From Onchocerca volvulus (taxonomy: Eukaryota; Nematoda; Chromadorea; Rhabditida; Onchocercidae), in assembly GCA_000499405.2 (NCBI GenBank), contig HG738137.1, forward strand, positions 6,634,001-6,698,000: a stretch of DNA of 64,000 nt, in the 5' to 3' direction. This document shows positions 53,501-61,117 of the stretch, piece by piece (within the stretch, counting starts at the first letter, position 1; every line of letters begins with the position of its first letter). The notes beneath the pieces were generated by a model. The model searched no databases and had not been told where the DNA came from. It saw nothing but the letters and a program-made list of their open reading frames with translations. The translations under genes and the position numbers were made by a program.

Positions 53501-53545
53501 GAATGTTACTCTAAGAAAAATGGCGTCCAAAATCGCATACATTGA
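47515..53545 (+). CDS. Single-pass membrane protein with LIR-like motif and acidic N-terminus
   Basis: Thirteen phase-consistent exons: 47515-47616, 47717-47912, 48497-48619, 48948-49009, 49347-49571, 50095-50262, 50339-50713, 51629-51751, 52045-52188, 52717-52806, 52973-53099, 53306-53373, 53471-53545; 625 residues. Residues 20-34 (SSWSFVGEDDFDLLD) form a W-x-x-V motif with acidic neighbours, like an LC3/GABARAP-interacting region. A Glu/Asp-rich stretch follows (about 35-70), then one membrane segment near 121-141 (FMAVILAATIAVVMFYSLFG) preceded by Arg. The C-terminal 480 residues hold a Lys/Glu-rich part near residue 330 and a Cys-rich part (ICERCWWTRECCPK). This layout recalls the CCPG1/PBXIP1 type of adaptor, with LIR, acidic tail and one ER-type anchor, but homology is not established. 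Exons 9 and 10 are the least certain. Confidence 0.75.
48489..48519 (+). repeat. 31-bp acceptor-plus-exon-start repeat, first copy
   Basis: TTTTCCAG plus the first 23 bases of exon 3 (CGAAATGCTTTGATTCACCA and three more), identical to 48828-48858. This copy opens the exon that encodes the membrane segment. Confidence 0.9.
48828..48858 (+). repeat. 31-bp acceptor-plus-exon-start repeat, second copy
   Basis: Exact copy of 48489-48519, 339 bases downstream inside intron 3. Use of this acceptor would keep phase, encode SKCFDSPYELFRTNYF and onward, and reach a TAA at 48949-48951, giving a shorter product without the normal membrane segment or C-terminal part. Confidence 0.9.
49150..49282. repeat. 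Inverted-repeat unit in an intron
   Basis: AATTTACGATTAATC at 49150-49164 is the exact reverse complement of 49268-49282. The unit is about 133 bp and lies in the intron between exons 4 and 5 of the membrane-protein gene. It contains 21 bases also found at 36726-36746. Confidence 0.5.
51031..51106. repeat. Imperfect 35-bp tandem repeat in an intron
   Basis: Two copies of TTTTTTAAA(A)TGTTC(C)TNGCCTCTTAGAA lie in the long intron between exons 7 and 8. Confidence 0.65.
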
Positions 53546-54202
53546 ATACAACGGAAAAATTTTCGTTTTTTCAGCAGAACAAAATTTTCTCCATCAGCGA
53601 CAACAATACAATAGGATTCTTAGTTTTAAAATGATTATATAATTTTTTTAACCTCTTTGATAGAAATATTTTAGTTCTTTTTTATTAAATCTTAAACAAA
53701 TCTTTTTAAGATTTAAATTTCAAAAAAGTTGTGGTAACTGAATCACTTGAAATTTGAGCAGCTGAAGTTCAATATCAGAATATCAAAATACTGGATGTCA
53801 TTATGAATTCTTGTCCTGTAAATGTTTTATAATAACTTTTTGTACATATGAAATCGTTACTTCCAATACTTGCTTTGTATATTCGAAATTCATTGCGATT
53901 TTTATTTTGTACTTTGTAAATTGCTTTATCAGTTCTTCTCGTTTCTGCTCTTTCCCGTGGAAGGAGAATTAAGAGTTTCTTCGTGGCTGATTGTAGAAAG
54001 ATAGAATTTTTATTCGAAAACTTATCTTAAAATTCTGCTTTTGTCAAATATATATTCAAATTCAGTTAAGGATTGTCAATTGTATCTATTTGGAGACACA
54101 CCATTTCTAAACATTTCATTGCATTTTCCTATCATTCATCTGTTGTAATATAGATATCTATATTTCTTTTGTTTGAGAAATATTTTCGTAACTGTATATA
54201 AC

Positions 54203-54208
54203 AATAAA
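54203..54208 (+). terminator. Likely polyadenylation signal of the membrane-protein gene
   Basis: AATAAA about 660 bases after the stop codon. No better-placed hexamer stands out, but the 3' UTR would be long. Confidence 0.4.
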
Positions 54209-55299
54209 GGGATTTCTGAATCTGAATTAACATAAGACTAGCATAGGAATCTGGCACGCAAATGATACCGATTTTAACTCAAACTAATGCTTTCTAGATA
54301 TAAATACTTTGCTAATTTGCGAACACTTTCCACAATTTCATGTCTCCCTGTTTTTTCTGTGACGTAATTTGATCTCCTACCAGCCCTTCATGTTGAAAGT
54401 TCGCCTTGTATAGGAAAAAGAGCCAAGGAAGGGATAAATTTAGCCTGGAATAAAGAACTTAGCTTGCCGAGAAAATCCAATAAGTCTAACGTATATTTCT
54501 CAGCCAATACAGTAATATTCCACGAATGCTGGATGGTGCAGTAAATAGCCGTCGGTTTTCCGGTGTTCGGCGATTTGCTTATAAAGCATACTATTAACAA
54601 GCTCCATCTTTAATATAAAATCGGAGTATTACGGATGGAGAAGCCGGATTTCGACTCCATTAATTACTTTCCTGAATTCAAGAAAACAGACAACTAATTA
54701 TAGGAAATTACAAATAAATAGTCCATTTACCCATGAGTATAAATATCCCCATACTCTTACCGGAATTTACCGGAAATACAGTATTCCATTTCGTCTCAGG
54801 AGCCAAATTGTTCCAAATATTTGAGGGAAAACAGAATAAATCAGAGAGGGATGAATGAATACTATCGGATGGCATGGGCATGTGAAATGTGTTGTCCTTC
54901 TCCTTTATCTATTTCCGGTTATTCTTGGTTTGTTAGTGAACAGAAGTATATGAACCGGATTACGTATCCGATATTCCATCACAGTAAAACTGAACACGTA
55001 TCCTGCATTCCATAACTGTTATTCTACTCATTGAGAGTTGTTCAACTGAACAGCATGTTAATTCGTTTCACTTTCCATCAATCCAACATTCTCGGATCTT
55101 TTTACACGTGATTTTCCTCTTTCTACACGTTAGATAGAAAAGAGAGATATGAGAATGGTACTAGTCTTTTGATGAGAAACAGTATTTATTATGATCTCAC
55201 TTATGATTGATGACTTATACACTTTAATGCACGCAAATCCTATTCTTCAGTGCTATGTTTAAATTTTCTCCTTTTAAAAATCAAACAAATGCTTTCGTC
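54209..55299. other. Intergenic, no gene recognised
   Basis: Between the membrane-protein gene and the small minus-strand frame at 55.3 kb. It has a short direct repeat of TACCGGAA near 54760 and only chance open frames. Confidence 0.45.
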
Positions 55300-55580
55300 T
55301 CAGCAGTATGCATTTATGTACATTCTTAAGCAATTCCATTTTTGTTCACTTTTTTGTTTCATTTTCTTTATAATTTGTTCAACTGTTAAGTCATCAAGTG
55401 CAGCTTTTTGATCACAACTGTTCGGTAATTGTTTTGGCTTAGCGACGGTATAATGACCTTCCGAAAGACTCACGTAAGATGGCGTATCATTCTGGAAAAA
55501 AGCCTACGTGCGATAATCCTAATTGATTGCCGCTTGCAGAATGGACTCATTGACAGAATATCCGGGGCAATGTCGGCCAT
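55300..55580 (-). CDS. Unassigned small minus-strand reading frame, possibly frameshifted
   Basis: The 3' part (55491-55300) is a 63-codon frame with a soluble, coding-like composition (LDDLTVEQIIKKMKQKSEQKW, ending INAYC) after a TTTTTTCCAG acceptor-like site. Just upstream an ATG at 55580 reads MADIAPDILSMSPFCKRQ and onward in a different register; the two registers meet at a run of six T. It could be a small gene with a homopolymer indel or error, a decayed gene, or a terminal exon whose upstream exon is elsewhere, such as a 10-codon start at 55789-55760 with an in-phase donor. It overlaps, on the opposite strand, the first exon of the F-box gene. No family is recognised. Confidence 0.35.
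55538..55539 (+). other. Trans-splice-type acceptor before the F-box start codon
   Basis: GATTGCCGCTTGCAG|A then ATG at 55541. As at 47513, the acceptor lies one base before the initiator, which suits spliced-leader addition and supports this start. Confidence 0.5.
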
Positions 55581-58500
55581 TATCGCACAGATACGATACG
55601 ATTGACAGAAGATATAAATTTTTTAAATTGTAAGTTTTTTCAAAAAGCAATGAATGAAATCAAGACTGTAAGATTGGTTCTGTAGATATTAATTAGCACA
55701 TCTCTTCCAAGTTCTTAATAAATTTCAGGAAAAGCGCTGCATGTATGCAGATGCATTACCCACTGATAAAGGATGAAATGGGAAGACATATCAGTCAAGT
55801 AATTTCTTCATTTTCCAGGCCTTATGCTTATGCAAGTGATTTTCATCGCCAGGTATTTCCGTCTTCTAAGTATAAAGATTAATTTAGTTTTCACGTCGTG
55901 GTTCTTAGTATAGGCAACGAAAAATAGTTTCAGTTTTTACAGATTTTAAAAGAGAACGAAGACGATAATTCTCAAGAATTGGGAAACGAGCAGGTATTTT
56001 TAGGCCTAACAAATATACTTTACGAAGATGCAGTAGCAAATTTACTCATTATCTGAGAGCTTCTTTTTTTGCTTTTATGAAACTCTTCGAAGAACCAAAT
56101 ATTGTCAATAATTTATGAAATTCTTCGAAGAATGCAAATAAATCATTCAGGAAATATCGGAAATATCCATCACAATAAATGATTTGCCGGATGATATACT
56201 ACTGACAATATTTGACTGTTGTCATCCAATCGATCTGATTAATTGTTGCTCTTTGGTATCTCACCGCTGGAATAATTTAGTAAATCACTCTACTGCCTTA
56301 AACGAAGTTCGGGTTTTAGTCACTGACTATACATTGGCATATAAAAGTGTAAAAGAATTTTTCGAAAAGGTTAACGCCAACTGTTATTTAATTTTCAACA
56401 ATTTCATTTTTACCAAATAATCAAATTCTGTTGTCATCCTTTCTCAATATATAATAAGCCGTTATATAAATTGCTCGAATATATTTGCAGTTTTCGGACT
56501 TTATAGATTACCGGAATCATTTCTCGTTAACTACAAATGTTTGGAGTTCAAGTTAAACCGAAAATTGTTCATGCATTATTTTTCAATTTCAGTGGTTTTT
56601 CAGAATAAAATTAATAAGTTTTTGTATTGTCTGGAATATTCAAATTTTCTGTTTTGTACAGAATGAGAAACAGAGATAATGGAAGCAAAAATTAGAAGAT
56701 GAAGGCTGACAGAAAATTATTTTCAGGAAGTTCGAGAAGTAATATGAAATTTCGAGTTTTGAAAATTTTTAGTAGTAGAAGTTGAAACTAGATTTACATT
56801 TTGTTTCATTTTCTGCATCGTCATATTTATTTGCGGAGTTATTTCGTGAAAATTTTCGTAGAATTCACAGCGTCTTCGCAAACTGTGTATCGATTGTGCG
56901 GTGAAATTACCGTCTACCCAAGTTAACGAATTATTCGTTGTTCGCATGCCCAACGTCACCTACCTCGATATCAGTTCTTTCGATGGTTATGTGTTTATTT
57001 TTCTTTATAAAATTTGAGTGAAACTTGTTTAAAAAACTTTTTCCGTCCTGATGATTAACTTTTCTTAAAATTAATTCATATTAAACACTCACAATTGCCG
57101 TTTATAAAATTGAGATGTTAAACATCAGTTTCATTCTTGTACATTTGGATACACTATTCACATAGAGAGACATTAAAACGGAACCCATGCAGATTAAATG
57201 AATTTTTATAGTGTTCAACTACTGAGATTTTAGTCAGCAAGATTTTTACAGAAATGAATGCAACATTGCTGAAGAAACTATCCAGATGTTTTCCTAATCT
57301 TGATACATTGCATATGGAAGGAGTCAGACGAGTATGATTTATATTGAAAATACTTCGAAAAAAGACTTAAGAAAGCAAACTTTTTTTTGAACATGTATAA
57401 AAACTGAAAAATCATTTTTTGTTATTTCTGCTCCAGTTTTTTCACTTTCATGCGCTGCAATTGAAAAAGCTACTGATAAGTATTTTGATGATTTCAAATG
57501 TCGTCACTGTAGTGTTCTTCTTTCATTCGGTGTGAAGGGGAGTGGAATCAAATGTTGGAACTGTTATTTGAAGATGAGAACACCTTTCCAAAAATTGAGA
57601 ATTTTTTTGTTGGTGATTTGAATGAATATTGGGATGGAAGTGGCACAAAACTGTTAGCTTGGAAACGATCATTGAAAGTACTGCATATTGAAAATGGAGC
57701 TGCCAGAATTAAGTGAATTTTTTTCCAAAAATTATTTTGCAACTATTGCGGTCGACTTGTTTGGAACAGTGTGAAATTTTTTTAAATTCTTTCATAATGA
57801 AAACAATTTAAATGATCCATTTTTTTCGAAAATTTAAACTAAATAAATATTGTTTTAAGACTGAATATAATTCATGGCGTATATATTGAATAGAATGCTA
57901 AGCCCTAAGTAGTCATTCCTAATTAACTAATTTAGAACGACAGTTTCCTTAATCGACTTAAAATAATGTAATACAATTTGTAAATATTGTTTATTAGCTT
58001 CTACGGAGTCACAACTTCTCCATGGCGATTCACACTTACTGAACTATATCTTGGATATTTCATTACGAATCATGATTTTCGCCATATTGGTCTTTTGCAT
58101 AATTTGAAAATTTTGTCTTTGGATATGTGTCTTTATACCAATGATGAAGATATTTTTCATTTAAAGGCAAGTAAAAAGAAACATTTCTTTAAATTTGTAA
58201 AAAAAAAAAAAACTTTGAAAAAAATTTTATTACTCAGTTAATCTGATCACTATATAGAAGTGGCAATAGTTAAATGAATCGAAATGAGGTAATAGATTTT
58301 TTCATAAGCTTCACTTCAAGACAAAACACCGTTGCGTGTTGATTGGAATGATCGATATTACTCATCGACAGTCAAACTAACCATTGTATTTCATGGAAAT
58401 TCCGTCCCAAGTAGCAAGGATTTTTGAGTAGTCTTTGAGGATCTAATGTTAAACTTGCCCTTTATGGAACTTTTGCTATAACGGAGAAATGTGCTATATG

Positions 58501-60421
58501 TCTTGCAAGCGATTCTAATGGCGTAATTTAGCCTTTCGTTTTTCCACTATTTCAATCAGAGAATCCTGATAAAAGTTGCATTGGAGGCGGTATTCTTTTT
58601 GTTTTTGGAAATTTAAATTATTCTAACTGATTTTTGATGTGAGAATTTTCAGAATTTATGCAATCTGGAGGAGTTTCGTTTAGCGTGTGGTGGTCACTAC
58701 TGCAATCTTACTGCAATAGGGATGATTAATTTATTCACGTTACCGGAGAGAGAACCGGAAAAGTCATTTCCATATAAACTTAGAAATCTAGCTCTCACTG
58801 AATTCCAGATATGCAGTGTGGAACTTATATATGTCATTGCTCAAAAGTAATGTTATATCATCTTTTACTGTCTGGAATCTGAATACTATTTTTAAAGTTG
58901 GAAGAGATCTTAAAATCCGCAACGAACTAGCTTGTAACGATGCTTAAGAAAGAGCAGTTTGTTCGAGCTGTAGTGATTTCTTGTTATTTATTAATAGTAT
59001 AAAAGAGGAAAAGGATGCATGGTCATACTTCAAAGACTCCACAACTTATGTAATAAATTGTCAAATTTAGTTGTCCAAAATTGCGAACACTCAATTTGCA
59101 ACATAATGAGTATATGGGCGATGATATCATGTACTTCATTACCAGAAATTTCAGGTAATTCATTTGTTTTGCTTCTTCTTTATCCGTTTTTTATATTTGG
59201 TGCGTGTAAAATTAATTTCCCTATTGTTACCATTTATTAATAATTTTACTCATTTGTCCCCTGAGCATTGGAATTCAAATTTCGTACGGAAGAGTGATAT
59301 AGCTTGTGGCCAAATCTTATTTCTTGATTCATTTAGTGATGTGTCCTTAGGCATTGGAAATGGAATTTTTGCAATCAGAGTGATTAATGGTGCATATTTA
59401 TGACTCATTTTTGTTGTAAAAGTAAAGTCTTGAAAAGTTGAATTATTTTTTAGAAGCTCCAATGCATTGTTAATTTTGAATGGTTTTGGAATAAAATATT
59501 GCTATCATTTATGCAGCTATTTATAGGATACTATTTTTTTGAAAACTCTCATTTCAGTGATTTGGTCTTGCTAGATTTAAGCAAAATCGGCAAGTTCTAT
59601 GATGATGAAGTCTGGGACCATATGTGTGATGACATTTTACCGAAATTACGTTTTTTGAGACTTCATGATAATGGGGTATAGTTTTATTACTAATAGATGA
59701 ATTCTGTGGAATCGTTATTATTCAATGAAATGTGCCTTTGATCAAGCCTAGCTTAACTGAATAAATGGATTAGCTGAATCACACTGAAAAATTATAAAGA
59801 CTTTGAATTTATGAATTTCCAATGAGTGATATTGAAATTATTATACAGTAGCGGAAATATGGTTCCTTCCATATTCAAAAATTAATGCTGAAACTATTAA
59901 AAACAAAATTGTTAGTAAGATTGCTAGGAGGATAGGATGAAAGTGATGAAGTGAAGTATTTGGATTGCAGTAAATGGTATTCACCATTCAGTATTCAAAA
60001 GTTAAAAGAAGCACAGATGCAAAAAAAAGATTTTTTAAGTGGCGGAATACAAATATAATAATTCCTGGACAAGATCTTGCTAAGATAAAAAGCCTAATGA
60101 CCTGCTGACCCGTGAAAATTATGGTACGAATTTTCCTTAGGTATAACAATGAGAAGAAATGCGAACAAGTGCAGACACGGAATTTTTCTCTTTTTTCAGG
60201 CAAATATTGAGATATTACAGCGTCTGAACCTGAGACGTCCTAAACTGCTGATAACAACTAAAATAGATCACTTTATTAACTGGACCGAAACAGAAAATGG
60301 TTATATTTTCCATGACACATTCGATGGCGATATTAGCGCGCTTATAAACGATTTGTCTCAAATAGATGGGTTTGGCTGTTGTGGCACGGTATCTAGCCTT
60401 TCATCATCCATTTCGAGTTGA
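55541..60421 (+). CDS. F-box and leucine-rich-repeat protein, complete
   Basis: Twelve phase-consistent exons: 55541-55629, 55819-55852, 55943-55993, 56151-56369, 56871-56985, 57252-57331, 57513-57712, 57998-58166, 58653-58846, 59071-59154, 59558-59675, 60200-60421; 524 residues. The F-box begins near residue 66 (INDLPDDILLTIFDCC, then LVSHRWNNLV), the Skp1-binding fold of SCF ubiquitin ligases. Irregular leucine-rich repeats follow (RLRKLCID, FPNLDTLHMEG, LHNLKILSLD, LCNLEEFRL, CPKLRTLNLQHN, LPKLRFLRLHDNG) and should form the substrate-binding part. The tail is Ser-rich. By family, it would recruit substrates to a Cul1 ligase; the substrate is unknown. The intron after exon 8 starts with GC rather than GT. 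Exon 7's left boundary is less sure. An alternative end is possible at 60388. Confidence 0.85.
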
Positions 60422-60458
60422 AAACATTGTGCATTTAATTTCCCTTCCAAATTTTTAG

Positions 60459-60737
60459 AATAGATTATGGCAAATATTTTTAAACGACATAGAGAAAAGC
60501 TTGGATACGGTAATCCCAATTTGTTTTGTAATTTTGTCGACCTCATTCCTCATGGATTTTAATTTCATCGATTTCATTTTTCATGACATTTACAAGTATT
60601 TTAGTCAATTTAAATATTATAAAACGTATATCCTTTTACTCTTTGTTTATTGTTACCTTTTATCTGTTACATCAGAAATATTGTTCTCATTTGTTAAATT
60701 TTGCTTGAAGAAACATTTAGAATCTATATTTCAATAA
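60459..60737 (+). other. Possible alternative last exon of the F-box gene
   Basis: A donor inside the last exon (GGCACG|GTATCT, after 60388) and an acceptor (AATTTTTAG, ending 60458) would join in phase 0. The new frame reads NRLWQIFLNDIEKSLD and then a hydrophobic stretch. The frame closes inside an AATAAA hexamer, which argues against its full length being coding; a donor after 60509 is possible. Confidence 0.3.
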
Positions 60738-60738
60738 A
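60733..60738 (+). terminator. Likely polyadenylation signal of the F-box gene
   Basis: AATAAA about 310 bases after the stop codon and about 330 bases from the oppositely oriented signal of the helicase gene, fitting two convergent genes. Confidence 0.45.
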
Positions 60739-61067
60739 GATCTTCGTATGTATATTAAGTGCAATTTTAAAACTACTTCAAAAGACTACTCATTAACAGC
60801 GTTAGATGATGGTTAAAAGTGGTCTGAGTTTCCTAAAAGACACAGTATACCTGAGCCGTAAAACTAATTGTTTTACAGTTTTGCGTCACGTGATTTCCAT
60901 CCATATGATACGAAAACATATATTATGACTTTCTTTCATCAATGAATTGTTCTTGATGTATGAACTTAATGAATGATGACGCATTAATCTTTGTGATGTG
61001 GTGAATGAATAATAACTGTGCTTTCAAATATACTGTAAAAACCGAGTGTTTAATGTAAAGTCTCAAC

Positions 61068-61073
61068 TTTTAT
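61068..61073 (-). terminator. Likely polyadenylation signal of the helicase gene
   Basis: AATAAA on the minus strand about 45 bases after the helicase stop codon, a usual distance for compact nematode 3' UTRs. Confidence 0.5.
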
Positions 61074-61117
61074 TGGAAAGGTTGTAACTTCAAAACAGAA
61101 TTATTTTAAAATTTATC

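Noticed and set aside
57436..57528. Alternative start of F-box exon 7 reading FFHFHALQLKKLL
   Set aside because: It has a fair acceptor and an LRR-like start, but no donor leads onward in phase; the acceptor at 57512 gives a consistent chain instead.
59006..59070. Longer version of F-box exon 10 (frame containing LQRLHNLC)
   Set aside because: It leaves the exon in the wrong phase for exon 11, while the acceptor at 59070 yields the clear repeat CPKLRTLNLQHN in phase.
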